64,000 nucleotides of DNA from Burkholderia plantarii (lineage in GTDB: Bacteria; Pseudomonadota; Gammaproteobacteria; Burkholderiales; Burkholderiaceae): NCBI RefSeq assembly GCF_001411805.1, contig NZ_CP007213.1, positions 2,790,001-2,854,000 on the forward strand, read 5' to 3'. The position numbers and the translations under genes were made by a program. Numbering within the stretch: position 1 is the stretch's first letter; every line of letters starts with the position of its first letter. The notes under the pieces are model-generated. The model was not told where the DNA came from, searched no databases, and saw only the letters and a program-made list of their open reading frames with translations. Shown here piece by piece: positions 20,019 to 28,453 of this stretch.

Positions 20019-20043
20019 CCGTCGAGCGGCTTGATCCGTCCGG

Positions 20044-20076
20044 ACGGGCGACGCGCAACGCGTCGCCCGTTTTTTT
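20044..20076 (+). terminator. Intrinsic terminator after the LOG-family gene
   Basis: An 11-bp perfect stem (20045-20055 with 20059-20069), a 3-base loop and seven T residues. Confidence 0.9.
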
Positions 20077-20201
20077 CGGGCATGCGGCGGCGGGCAGTGG
20101 CGGGCTCGGTGGCGAAATATTTCGCACTACGATGTATTTCCGGGGAGGCGCCTCACCACGCGAGGGGGCGCGGCGTCCCGCTCGCCGCGCCGCATGCCGT
20201 T

Positions 20202-22352
20202 TCAGCCCGCGCGCCGCGCCGGCACCGCGCTGCGCCGCGCGAGCGGCCCGTCGTCGAGTTGCAGGTCGCCGATCAGGCGCTGCAGCAGCGCGATCTGCCC
20301 GACCGCGTCCATCTCGAGCTGCGCGAGCTTCTCGCGCGGCGGCAGCGGACGGCGCGGCGGCACGCGGCCGGTGGCGAGCATCGTGTCGATGTCGTCGCTC
20401 GCGGCGGCCACCCATTCGACCAGGTCGATCTCCATGCGCGGCCCACGCACGCTGGCGCGCAGATGCGCGGCGGTGCCGGCCATCCGGCGCAGCAGCCCCA
20501 GCACCGTGGAGGCGGCCGTGTCGAAGCGCGTGTCGTCGAGCCGTTCGAGACGAATCCGGTTGAACGCCTCTTCCGCGTTGTTGCTGGCGAGCCCCGCCTC
20601 GCGGCGCAGGCGTTCGGCCTCGCGGTTCGCGCGGCCCGGCGCCTCGATCGCGTCGACCAGATAGCGCAGGTTCGCCGCGATCGCGGCGGCCAGCTGGCCG
20701 CGAATGTCGATCTGCTCGCGCGTGGGCCACAGCACGAAGGTCGCGACGAGCGCGATCACGCAGCCGAGCACGTTGTTGCCGAGCCGCGTCAGCGCATAGG
20801 ACAGCTCGTTCGCGGCCGGCATCGCGAAATCGGCCACCAGCACGAAGGTGGGCGTGAGGAACAGCACGAACAGGCTGTAGCTGACGGGCCGCAGCGCCAT
20901 GGTCGCGCAGACCAGCGGGAACACCACCAGCGAGATGCCGATCGGCGAATGCACGGCGAGCCCGATCGCGGCCGCCAGCAGGCCGCCGACGATGCTGCCC
21001 GCGGCGCGCTCGACGCTGCGCGGCCAGGTGCCGGCGATCGACGGCTGCAGGATCAGCAGCGTCGCCATTGTCGTCCAGTAGCCGAACGGCACGCCGAGCA
21101 GCCGCACCACCAGAAAGCCGAGCGTGGTGGCCACCGAGACGCGTGCCGCGTGCCGCAGCCCGATCGACTTCCACGACAGGTTCGCGAGCAGCGTCACCCA
21201 GGCGCGCGCGAGCACCACGCGCAGGCTGCGCGTCCACGACATCTGCCGGCGCGGCAGGTGCGCGAGATCGGACGGATCGGGTTCCAGCTGCAGGGCCATC
21301 GTCATCGATTCGCCGAGCGCCGCGTCGAGCCCGCGCGCAAAGCGGCGCAGCCGGCGCTGCAGCGCGTCGGGCCGCTCCCACGGCGCCTCGTCGATCGCGT
21401 CGCCGGTACGATGCAGCAGCTCGGCGATGCCGGCCAGCACGCGCGAGGCGCGGCGCGGATCGCGCAGCGTCTGCCGGCCGCGCTGACAGACGCCCGCCAC
21501 CGCGATCAGGTGCGCGAACCAGCGCTCGCCGTCGGCCACCGCGATCAGCAGGTTCGCATACGACTCGCGCCGGTCCGTCTTCGCCACCGGCATGCGCGCG
21601 AGCGTGCGGCGCGCCGCCTCGAGCGCCGAGCGCGCGTCGGAGCGGTATTTCGCGGCATGCATTTCCCACGCGCGCTGCGTCTGTTCCGCGTCCGTCAGCA
21701 GGCGCGAGGCATCGAGCGCGATATCGGCGAGCCGCACGTAGATGCCGCGCACCGCGGCACGGCTCTGCGCGAACGGATGGATGCGCCAGATCGTCAGGCT
21801 CAGCACGATCGCCAGCACGCAGCCGACGAAGTAGACGCCAAGGAAGGCGAGCCCGTCATGCCAGTCGTGCATTGGCCGATCGGCCATCACCACGCAGGCG
21901 GTGGCGGCCAGGATCGTCACCTGCGCGGTGGCGGCGCCCCAGATCCGGCCCAGCGCGCCGAGCGAGGTGAACACCAGCACCGCGAGCAGCGCGGCGACGG
22001 TGCCGACGCCGGAAGTGAACGCGGTGATGCCGCCGCAGAGCGTGGACAGCACCGCGAAACTCGCCATCGACGCGAAACGCGTGCGGTTCGAGCCCGCCGC
22101 GTCGGCCAGGCAGGTCCAGAACGCGCCGATCGCGGCCCAGGCGAACTCGGGCTCGTGCAGCAGGTTGCCGGCCACCAGCATCGCCGTCGACGCGCAGGCG
22201 GCGCGCAGCCCTTCCGCCAGGCTCGCGTCGTTGACCGCGAACGACACCATCCATAGCGGCCGGCGGCGCGACCAGGCGCCCGCGAGCACATTAAGCGTCC
22301 TCAGGCGGGTCGTGACGACATGCCTGAGGCGATGGTGTAGATGGCGAAGCAT
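20202..22352 (-). CDS. FUSC/YccS-family inner-membrane protein
   Basis: A 716-residue membrane protein of the fusaric-acid-resistance/aromatic efflux (FUSC, YccS) superfamily. It has two blocks of about five or six hydrophobic helices. The first runs from about residue 45 to 190 (LVAGNLLHEPEFAWAAIGAFWTCLADAAG; AALLAVLVFTSLGALG). The second runs from about 430 to 560 (TTLGFLVVRLLGVPFGYWTTMATLLILQP, the family hallmark). Cytoplasmic helical segments follow each block. I chose the start at 22352 (MLRHLHHR); the earlier in-frame ATG adds an unconserved segment. No HlyD-type partner adjoins it, so it is closer to the stand-alone YccS type. The substrate is unknown. Confidence 0.82.
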   Translation of the reverse strand: MLRHLHHRLRHVVTTRLRTLNVLAGAWSRRRPLWMVSFAVNDASLAEGLRAACASTAMLVAGNLLHEPEFAWAAIGAFWTCLADAAGSNRTRFASMASFAVLSTLCGGITAFTSGVGTVAALLAVLVFTSLGALGRIWGAATAQVTILAATACVVMADRPMHDWHDGLAFLGVYFVGCVLAIVLSLTIWRIHPFAQSRAAVRGIYVRLADIALDASRLLTDAEQTQRAWEMHAAKYRSDARSALEAARRTLARMPVAKTDRRESYANLLIAVADGERWFAHLIAVAGVCQRGRQTLRDPRRASRVLAGIAELLHRTGDAIDEAPWERPDALQRRLRRFARGLDAALGESMTMALQLEPDPSDLAHLPRRQMSWTRSLRVVLARAWVTLLANLSWKSIGLRHAARVSVATTLGFLVVRLLGVPFGYWTTMATLLILQPSIAGTWPRSVERAAGSIVGGLLAAAIGLAVHSPIGISLVVFPLVCATMALRPVSYSLFVLFLTPTFVLVADFAMPAANELSYALTRLGNNVLGCVIALVATFVLWPTREQIDIRGQLAAAIAANLRYLVDAIEAPGRANREAERLRREAGLASNNAEEAFNRIRLERLDDTRFDTAASTVLGLLRRMAGTAAHLRASVRGPRMEIDLVEWVAAASDDIDTMLATGRVPPRRPLPPREKLAQLEMDAVGQIALLQRLIGDLQLDDGPLARRSAVPARRAG

Positions 22353-22905
22353 TGCGAATTCGATGAGGAAACGGGTGGTGGCGCGGATGAAAACCGGTGG
22401 AGGCGCGGTGCGTGTTCTTACACAACGGCCGACGCCCGAAATCGATGATAAGGGAAAACCCTTGATTTTCGTCAATCTTCGTCGACGGGGTGCATGACCG
22501 ACAACCCAAGCAACCTCGGCAGCCTGTCAGGCAGCGCCATCGTAGCGGACCCGCGCGACGTTTTCATGGATTACCCGCTGAAACACTTGCCCGGATTCGT
22601 AACGAGGCGTATCCGGAGGTGCGTCCGTTTGCCGCCGAGGACTGGGCGTCCGCCGGCGCGGCCCGCTCCCGGCCTGTCGCGGGGACCGGCCGCCTTGGCG
22701 CGGGCCGAGCGGTCGTCAAACGGGGACCGATGACTGATCGTCCAAAAAAATCCAAGGTTACAAATCCACACGCCAATTAATCCGCCCCATCTCCAGACTG
22801 AATTCCGTGCCGTGACCGCCGCAGGCAGCGCAGCCGAAGCCGAGGCAGCCTTGCAAATTCGACGCGGCGGCCACCTTTGATCCACGTTTCGAGGAGAAAA
22901 AGACC
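22353..22905. other. Intergenic region without a supported gene
   Basis: The 550 bases between the FUSC gene and the small secreted protein hold only short frames of about 80-95 codons on both strands, with Arg/Pro-rich translations that look like GC-driven chance openings. I see no RNA gene or repeat. Both flanking promoters presumably lie here. Confidence 0.5.
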
Positions 22906-23145
22906 ATGAAACAACGCAATCTGATCGCCACGACGCTCGTCGCTGTTGGTATCGCGCTCTCCAGCGCCGCCGCGCACGCGGAAGTCGTCGTCACGCCGGG
23001 CGGCCCGACTGTCGTGATCGGCTGGCATGGCGACCGTTACTGGGACGGCCACCGCTACTGGGAACGCCAGGAGTGGATGGACCATCACCGCCACGACCGC
23101 CCGCACTGCCCGCCGGGGCACTGGGGCCACAATGAGTGCCGCTGA
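22906..23145 (+). CDS. Small exported His/Trp-rich protein
   Basis: A 79-residue protein of unknown function. The first 24 residues are a Sec signal peptide (two early basic residues, a hydrophobic core, then AHA before the predicted cleavage site). The mature part is rich in His, Trp, Tyr, Asp and Arg (HGDRYWDGHRYW; MDHHRHDRPHCPPGHWGH) and has two Cys, so metal binding in the periplasm is conceivable but not shown. A GAGGAG ribosome site is well placed upstream and a strong terminator follows, so it is a monocistronic, probably expressed gene. Confidence 0.75.
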   Translation: MKQRNLIATTLVAVGIALSSAAAHAEVVVTPGGPTVVIGWHGDRYWDGHRYWERQEWMDHHRHDRPHCPPGHWGHNECR

Positions 23146-23193
23146 CCGCGGCATGGTCGCGACGCGGTAAGCGCAGCGACTCCCCCGCCTGAC

Positions 23194-23223
23194 AAAGCCG
23201 CCCGGAACGATCCGGGCGGCTTT
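23194..23223 (+). terminator. Intrinsic terminator after the small exported protein
   Basis: A 13-bp stem (23194-23206 with 23211-23223) around a 4-base loop, followed by TTTTG. Confidence 0.9.
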
Positions 23224-23405
23224 TGTTTTGCGGCTGGTAACTGATGCAAGCCACCGGCCTCGCCATGAAGAACGCTGGAAACGCTGATGGCAGATCAAAA
23301 AATGGAATGGAACTGGGAGAGGCGGCGAACGCAATTTTCGCCGCGCAACGGGCAGATCAGGCAGGCAAACCGCCCGACACCGCCAATCATCACCCACGGG
23401 CAATC

Positions 23406-23762
23406 ATGTCAGAGCAGATCGTCGGTTACCGGAACGGTTTCGAAGAGAACCCTCCGCTCATTCAGGATTTGCCGGCGGGAATCGATTTCATCAACCTGTT
23501 CCTCGTGGACTTCGCGGCCTCGGAAAATGATACGAGGTTGAAACACGAGTACATCACCACGGGTGGCTACAGTCTGGACCAGGTGCAGCAGGCCAGACAG
23601 GAACGTTCCGGCCTCAAGGTCTGCGCAACCATCATCCCGCCCAAGGATGGGTTGCTCTGGAGCAGACATTCCCGCTCCGGAACAATTCGCCCGCAATATT
23701 CACACGCTGATCGTCCAATGGGGACCCGACGGGGTCGACCTCGACACCGAGCAAGGCAATAG
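23406..23762 (+). pseudogene. Glycoside hydrolase family 18 fragment, frameshifted and truncated
   Basis: The first frame (from ATG 23406) reads EQIVGYRNGFEENPPL, then IDFINLFLVDFA and GLKVCATIIPP, which fit the first three strands of a GH18 barrel. Near 23650-23665 the homology shifts by one frame and continues as IPAPEQFARNIHTLIVQWGP, then DGVDLDTEQ, the GH18 catalytic DxxDxDxE motif. The sequence stops resembling GH18 straight after this, so at least half the barrel is missing. Family knowledge: GH18 enzymes are chitinases or endo-N-acetylglucosaminidases. The remnant abuts the left end of the prophage relic but lies just outside its 40-bp boundary repeat. Confidence 0.65.
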
Positions 23763-23779
23763 CCCCAATCCGGCACGCC

Positions 23780-23817
23780 GGAATCCGGCGCGGACCACAA
23801 GGCCTGCGCCGGATTCC
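23780..23817. terminator. Inverted repeat at the left island boundary
   Basis: A 12-bp perfect inverted repeat (23780-23791 with 23806-23817) with a 14-base loop, just outside attL. Before integration it would have lain directly after the amn stop codon, so it is a plausible original amn terminator. There is no T-run, so Rho-independent function is uncertain. Confidence 0.4.
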
Positions 23818-23826
23818 AGGCTCGCC

Positions 23827-23866
23827 TCACTGGAACGCCACTTCCGCGAAGCTATGCAGCTTGCGG
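23827..23866 (+). repeat. attL: left copy of the amn 3' end
   Basis: Forty bases matching 34405-34444 at 38 positions; the two differences are at 23833 and 23855. It carries an amn-type stop codon and last 12 codons on the minus strand, followed rightwards by unrelated phage sequence. Confidence 0.85.
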
Positions 23867-23904
23867 ATGGAAAATCGCGTCAAACCAAGGCCTTCCATCA
23901 TTTC

Positions 23905-23978
23905 GTCTAACTTTTAGCAAAAATACCGTCCACAATTTCACGGGGCTTTCGGTAGCAATCTGGGCACAAGTTAGACAA
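23905..23978. promoter_or_regulatory. Candidate integrase arm sites, left end
   Basis: GTCTAAC at 23905-23911 and CAAGTTAGACAA at 23967-23978 share the TTAGAC core in opposite orientations. The 12-mer recurs exactly near the right end (34347-34358). Their placement just inside both att repeats fits arm-type binding sites of a tyrosine recombinase or its excisionase. Confidence 0.4.
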
Positions 23979-24578
23979 CTCTTGGGGGCGGTCAAACGCT
24001 GCCTTCGGAGTTTTACCCGCGCACCACGACCCTTTATAATTCAATGCTTTGCGCAACTCGCAATTTGCAAAACTAAGGCTAAACAAGGTGAATCAGGGCA
24101 ACCCAGGTTCGACCAAACTGTAATTTCACTGTACTTCTCTCAACGATCGTTGAAACAGTTTGCAGTTCTTCGCATCCATCGCTGTAACCTTCTCGTCATA
24201 CTGCCCAGGAAACTCTTGTAGAAGAGTTACGCGCCTGGAGCACGTGTTGCCGGTGCCGAGGATTCCCGTGACGATTCGGCATTAGTTCATACTTTCATTG
24301 GCGAAAGCAACTCGACCGAGTGGGACGACCGCGCACACGCGTCCAGATTGACCAATATCATTTCGGGGCAATCATTCGGACTGGTGGGCGACATGTTGTT
24401 ACGCCCCCGTTGACGCTGCGTCAACCCGACATCGGAATAACCTCCGGCACTAGGTATTTGCGATCGTTGATCCCCAAGCCCTCTCGTCGCAGAATGGCTT
24501 GCGGCTAGCCCCCATAGGTATGCTTGACGAATAGGCTTCCGCATTTTGAAAACGATCACAATATCTAGTGAGGACCAC
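23979..24578. other. Non-coding left part of the prophage relic
   Basis: About 600 bases without a supported gene. One frame from roughly 24228 to 24403 (plus strand, no start codon) reads like protein, including TFIGESNSTEWDDRAHASR, but I cannot place it in a family; it may be a remnant. The promoter of the OLD-family gene is expected here. Confidence 0.4.
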
Positions 24579-26327
24579 ATGCGCCTAGACGAAGTTATAA
24601 TCCACAATTACTGTTCGTGTTCAGCGGTTCGCGTTCCACTTTCCAGCTTCAACCCCATAATTGGATATAATAACTCTGGAAAATCCAATATATTGCGAGC
24701 AATTAGCTGGCTGCTTCGAAAATCTGTTCTTCCCGCGCATGCATTCTATGACCCTGCTACCGCCGTCATGGTCGAGGGATTGATTTCAGAAACCAACATC
24801 AACCTATTACCCGCGAACCAACGAACTCAAATTGATCCATACATTGTGGATGGGAAGCTGAGATTTCGACGGCGGCAGGATATTCCGAACGCCCCTGCAG
24901 CGCAGATAAGAGTTGACGTATTCAACCCCGCAATCGACCAATGGGTTGTAAATCCAACAGGATTGGATAACGCAATTGGCGTCCTGTTTCCCGATCCTCT
25001 TTACATAGAGGCCATGGATGATGCGGCCAACGATATTAGCCGCTTTGCCGCAAGAAACACAATCGGATTACTCTTAAAATATACACTCGATCAGATTCGC
25101 GCAAATAACGCAGCAGCCTTAAACAATGTCTTAACCGATTTGCAGTCAGTAGGCGCCCACCTTAACGGCCCTACTCGAATACAGGAACTGAACACTCTTG
25201 AGGGTGACGCGACTCAGGCAATTGGTGATTTTTTCCCTGGACTTTCACTCCACCTCGATATAGAAGCACCATCGTTTGACGATCTGATCAAGGGCGCGGC
25301 GATCTCCTTGTCGGACACTCCTGGCCTCCAGCGACCATTCACTTCGTTCGGGCATGGCGCACAGCGTACGGTCCAAATGGCTTTGATAAAGTTGTTGGCA
25401 TCACAAATCAATCAACAGGCAGCAGCCGGCTCCATTACAGTATTGCTTATCGACGAACCGGAACTCTATTTGCACCCCCAAGCCATTGAGTTGTTGCGAG
25501 AATCTCTAAAACTTCTTTCCCAACAAAATTTCCAAGTCGTCTTCTCCACTCACTCCCCATTACTTCTAGGCATAGAAGATGTTCTCAATACGAGCATGGT
25601 CTATAAAACGGCGACCAATGGAACCGTGGTTCGTGACAAACTGGCCAATGCCACGCACATGATAGCCACAAACCCACATCAAGCTAGCGTAATTTTTTCT
25701 ATACAACACGCCACATATCTAATGTTTTCCGAAACCGTCCTCCTAGTCGAAGGAAAGACGGAAATGATGATTCTACCAGCGCTCTACAAGACAATCACCG
25801 GTAGAACTATAGTTCAAGACAAGGCTTGCCTCGTTAGTGGGTCAAGCAGTAGCTCCATTCCTCCAATGATGCAAGTTCTTAGAGCTGTAGGTTTCGCACC
25901 CAAAGCAGTGGTCGATTTGGATTTTGCATTTAAAGTCGGACCTCAAGCCGGCTTGATAAGCAACACTGACGCGGACTTTATTGCATGTCACGCGTGGTTC
26001 GCTGCAAATCAACCGACAGTAAATTTCGAACTTGGCACAGACGGATTTCCAGCCAGAAAAAGCGCGACGGGAGTAGTTGCGGCAGTCGGGCCGGAGGAGG
26101 CATTCAGGCTGATGGCTGCAGCGATGCCTGGCGAGGTCGCACGACTATGCGCCATCTTTCGCACTCACGGAATCTGGGTGTGGGGGCGAGGAGCAATTGA
26201 AGCTCATCTGGGCATTCAGAAGAACGACCCGGCTCGCATGGCCTTCGTAGGAACCATGCAGGCAAACGGGAATGCCAGTCATGCAGCGCACGAGCAAGAT
26301 CTTATCGATTTCGCGGCGTGGATTTGA
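24579..26327 (+). CDS. OLD-family ATPase with TOPRIM nuclease domain
   Basis: A 582-residue protein of the overcoming-lysogenisation-defect family: an ABC-type ATPase fused to a TOPRIM nuclease. The Walker A is GYNNSGKSN at residues 29-37. The ABC signature region SFGHGAQR is near residue 265, Walker B IDEPELYLHP near 292, and the H-loop FSTHSPLLLG near 330. The TOPRIM domain follows with VLLVEGKTE near 395 and the acidic pair VVDLDFAF near 450. GAGG lies 5 bases before the chosen ATG. P2 Old itself blocks lambda, and relatives (GajA) act in defence systems. No UvrD-like partner is adjacent, so this would be a single-gene, class 1-like OLD protein. Codon use and GC are clearly foreign. Confidence 0.82.
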   Translation: MRLDEVIIHNYCSCSAVRVPLSSFNPIIGYNNSGKSNILRAISWLLRKSVLPAHAFYDPATAVMVEGLISETNINLLPANQRTQIDPYIVDGKLRFRRRQDIPNAPAAQIRVDVFNPAIDQWVVNPTGLDNAIGVLFPDPLYIEAMDDAANDISRFAARNTIGLLLKYTLDQIRANNAAALNNVLTDLQSVGAHLNGPTRIQELNTLEGDATQAIGDFFPGLSLHLDIEAPSFDDLIKGAAISLSDTPGLQRPFTSFGHGAQRTVQMALIKLLASQINQQAAAGSITVLLIDEPELYLHPQAIELLRESLKLLSQQNFQVVFSTHSPLLLGIEDVLNTSMVYKTATNGTVVRDKLANATHMIATNPHQASVIFSIQHATYLMFSETVLLVEGKTEMMILPALYKTITGRTIVQDKACLVSGSSSSSIPPMMQVLRAVGFAPKAVVDLDFAFKVGPQAGLISNTDADFIACHAWFAANQPTVNFELGTDGFPARKSATGVVAAVGPEEAFRLMAAAMPGEVARLCAIFRTHGIWVWGRGAIEAHLGIQKNDPARMAFVGTMQANGNASHAAHEQDLIDFAAWI

Positions 26328-26514
26328 AGTGGAGATAGAGAAACGACGGGGCACAATAAAATTGCCTCGTCGGTCGAAGCCTACCGGCGGGGTAAGAGCA
26401 TGGCAGCCAGTCCGGCGCGGTCTGCGCTCCTCGTCCCATCGGATGCGTGATCAACCTGGCATGAGGTCGCCGTGCGGCCCACGCCGGGCGGCTCAGAACA
26501 CCCGGTGTATGGTT

Positions 26515-26567
26515 CATAAAAACCGCTCATCTTTGCGGGCAGGTCGGGCGGGGCACAACGGCACGCG
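26515..26567 (+). repeat. cos-like box, copy 1
   Basis: This 53-base segment aligns with 27946-27998 at roughly 80 per cent identity. Its core, GGTCGGGCGGGGCACAAC, resembles the P2 cohesive-end sequence as I recall it (GGCGAGGCGGGGAAAGCAC followed by TGCGCG). In P2-like phages cos lies beside gene Q, consistent with this neighbourhood. Confidence 0.4.
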
Positions 26568-26983
26568 TCAACGTATCGATTTGCATCATCGCGCATCAAA
26601 ACGCATGATTCCCGTGCATCGGAAAACGCCCAGAACTCCACACCACAAGGGCCACCGAGCCGGTCGGCCTAGTGCATAAAAACCGGCCCACCGAGCGAAG
26701 CCCGTAGGCGCGGAGGGGACTGCGAACTAGCTTCTCGGGCACCCCTGCCCGCCTGCTGCCCCCCTTTTCACTGATCGCGCACGCACGCGGCCTCACCACG
26801 CCGGTGATTTGGCGCGGGCAATGCTGGGGAACCCGGCGCCACTGCCGGCCGGCTACAGGAGCTGCATTCGCGTCTGCCGCGAACTCAAAAAACCGCGCTC
26901 GGTCATCAACCGGTGTGAGGTTCAATCCCCTCGTTGCACTTCGTCATCAAGACGTTGCGCTTGAGCATGTGACATCATTTTCT

Positions 26984-26999
26984 GATATCGTGCGATATC
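26984..26999. promoter_or_regulatory. Palindromic operator upstream of hicA
   Basis: GATATCG and CGATATC form a perfect inverted repeat with a 2-base spacer, 21 bases before the hicA start. This is the expected position for an autoregulatory site bound by the HicB antitoxin. Confidence 0.5.
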
Positions 27000-27020
27000 A
27001 TATTGTGCTATCGTGTTCCC

Positions 27021-27275
27021 ATGAAAACGAAACATGTTCGCACGCTCACAGCGATCTTCACGAAACCGACACTGGGCGGCATCGTGTTCGCGGATATCGA
27101 AGCTCTGGTTGTTGCACTGGGCGGCAGCATTCACGAAGGCGCCGGGTCGCGGATCGCGTTCGAACTGAATGAAACGCGCCGCTATCTGCACCGCCCGCAT
27201 CCGGGCAAAGAGGCGAAACGCTATCAGGTCGAAGATATGCGGGACTGGTTCAACCAATTGGGGATCAAACAATGA
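27021..27275 (+). CDS. hicA: HicA-family toxin
   Basis: An 84-residue mRNA interferase-type toxin with a double-stranded RNA-binding-like fold. After a non-conserved start (MKTKHVRTLTAIF) comes DIEALVVALGGSIHEGAGSR and RRYLHRPHPGKEAKRY, the pattern of the HicA subgroup in which the catalytic His is in the HRPHP segment. It ends with VEDMRDWFNQLGI. I chose the ATG at 27021; an upstream in-frame start adds only six residues and overlaps the operator region. The stop overlaps the hicB start by four bases, so the two are translated as a pair. Confidence 0.85.
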   Translation: MKTKHVRTLTAIFTKPTLGGIVFADIEALVVALGGSIHEGAGSRIAFELNETRRYLHRPHPGKEAKRYQVEDMRDWFNQLGIKQ

Positions 27276-27631
27276 TCAACGCAATGACGTACAAGGGCTA
27301 TTACGCCCGCGTCGACTTCGACGGCCGCGACAACATCTTTGTTGGGCACGTGCTCGGCATCGACGACAAAATTAGCTTTCATGGCGAGACTGTCGCGGAA
27401 CTCACGCAAGACTTTCACGCTGCCGTCGATCATTATCTGGACGAGTGCGCGCGTATGAAGCGTGCGCCCCAAAAGCCCGCATCCGGCCGGCTCATGCTAC
27501 GCCTCGCACCCGAAACGCACGCCGCAGTGGGCGTTGCTGCCGGCATCGCCAACGAAAGCATCAACCAATGGTCTGAGGAAGTACTGAAACGCGCTGCGCA
27601 GGAAGTGCTCGAACGCGCCGCACATGCTTGA
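27272..27631 (+). CDS. hicB: HicB-family antitoxin
   Basis: A 119-residue antitoxin. The N-terminal HicB fold is MTYKGYYARVDFDGRDNIFV followed by GHVLGIDDKISFHGETV. The C-terminal half is a ribbon-helix-helix DNA-binding domain (SGRLMLRLAPETHAAVGVA), so it should both neutralise HicA and repress the operon through the GATATCG operator. In prophages such pairs often act as addiction or defence modules and help retain the element. The 4-base overlap with hicA is typical of the toxin-first hicAB order. Confidence 0.87.
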   Translation: MINAMTYKGYYARVDFDGRDNIFVGHVLGIDDKISFHGETVAELTQDFHAAVDHYLDECARMKRAPQKPASGRLMLRLAPETHAAVGVAAGIANESINQWSEEVLKRAAQEVLERAAHA

Positions 27632-28453
27632 TTGCACTTCGCAGTGCGCTTGCACGCTGTTCCAGCGCAGCAACGCGTCAAACACCTCGGCTCACGTCTG
27701 TCACAAAAGCGTGTCGCGCTCGCGAGACGGCGCGTGGCGCCTTCGCGAGCCGCTGGCCGGCGCCGAAGTGCCAACCGGCGTGTTCGAGCGGCCAAAGTGA
27801 CCAGTCGGAAACCAGTATTAGGTTGCAGCGCGAGCAACAATATCGAGGTTGCATAACCAAGGCGCATAAAAGTGCATAAAGGAATCGGCCTGCCGATCGC
27901 CGCACAGCCCGCGCCAGGTGGCCCCGAGCGCGGGGCGCATGAATGCATAAAAACGCTCGTTTTTGCGGTCAGGTGGGGCGGGGTCACAACTGCGCGCGCC
28001 GGGTCGAGATCACAATCATCCTGACAGGGTCCGCCCACCTGAATGCCTCTACGGCGCGGCAGAGGGCCAGCCACGCTCACCCGACAAGCTTGGCAGGCGG
28101 GGCGTGGGGGCGGCCAGCCCGGCAGCCGTTCTGAGGCGCGCTATTCCACCGCGCCCATGCATGGGCGCCAGAAGAAAAATTTTCTACGAATTCCGGGCAA
28201 TGTGGGAAAGGCTGTCAGAGTTCAGCCATGAAGCGTCGTTCACTCGGCGCATAGGGCAATCGTTCGGACGCCGGTTCAGCGCTGGCAAACAGCCATTCAA
28301 CTGGTAACGTCGAACGATTTTCATAGGCTGACTAGCCACTCGTGCGTCGTTCGCCCCCGACCTTGGGAAGCATGCTTCCCAACATGCCGTTGCACCCTAC
28401 AGTTTGTCTTTGCGAGTAATATTGGAATTTCCACGTCTTCTGCACTTGTTCCC
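27632..28453. other. Non-coding region with cos-like box 2
   Basis: About 820 bases between hicB and the next gene. It holds cos-like box 2 (27946-27998) and several copies of a GCATAAA motif (near 27864, 27874 and 27945). Short frames here are Arg-rich and unconvincing. It may contain the packaging region of the ancestral phage. Confidence 0.45.
27946..27998 (+). repeat. cos-like box, copy 2
   Basis: The closer of the two copies to the P2 cohesive end: GGTGGGGCGGGGTCACAAC followed by TGCGCGCG, compared with GGCGAGGCGGGGAAAGCAC followed by TGCGCGC in P2 (from memory). It lies on the Q side of hicAB, as cos should. Confidence 0.5.

Larger units (their letters stand above)
26328..27020. other. 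Non-coding region with cos-like box 1
   Basis: About 690 bases between the OLD gene and hicA. It contains the first cos-like box (26515-26567), a partial echo at 26672-26686 (GTGCATAAAAACCGG), and the hicAB operator at its right edge. GC rises sharply relative to the OLD gene. No supported gene was found. Confidence 0.5.

Noticed and set aside
22490..22780. Short plus-strand frames of about 79-96 codons after the FUSC gene
   Set aside because: No ribosome site, no recognisable motif, and the second half becomes Arg/Pro-rich; treated as intergenic.
26918..26945. A tRNA T-arm-like GGTTCAATCCC sequence upstream of hicA
   Set aside because: The flanking bases do not make a 5-bp T stem, and no acceptor, D or anticodon arms can be drawn.
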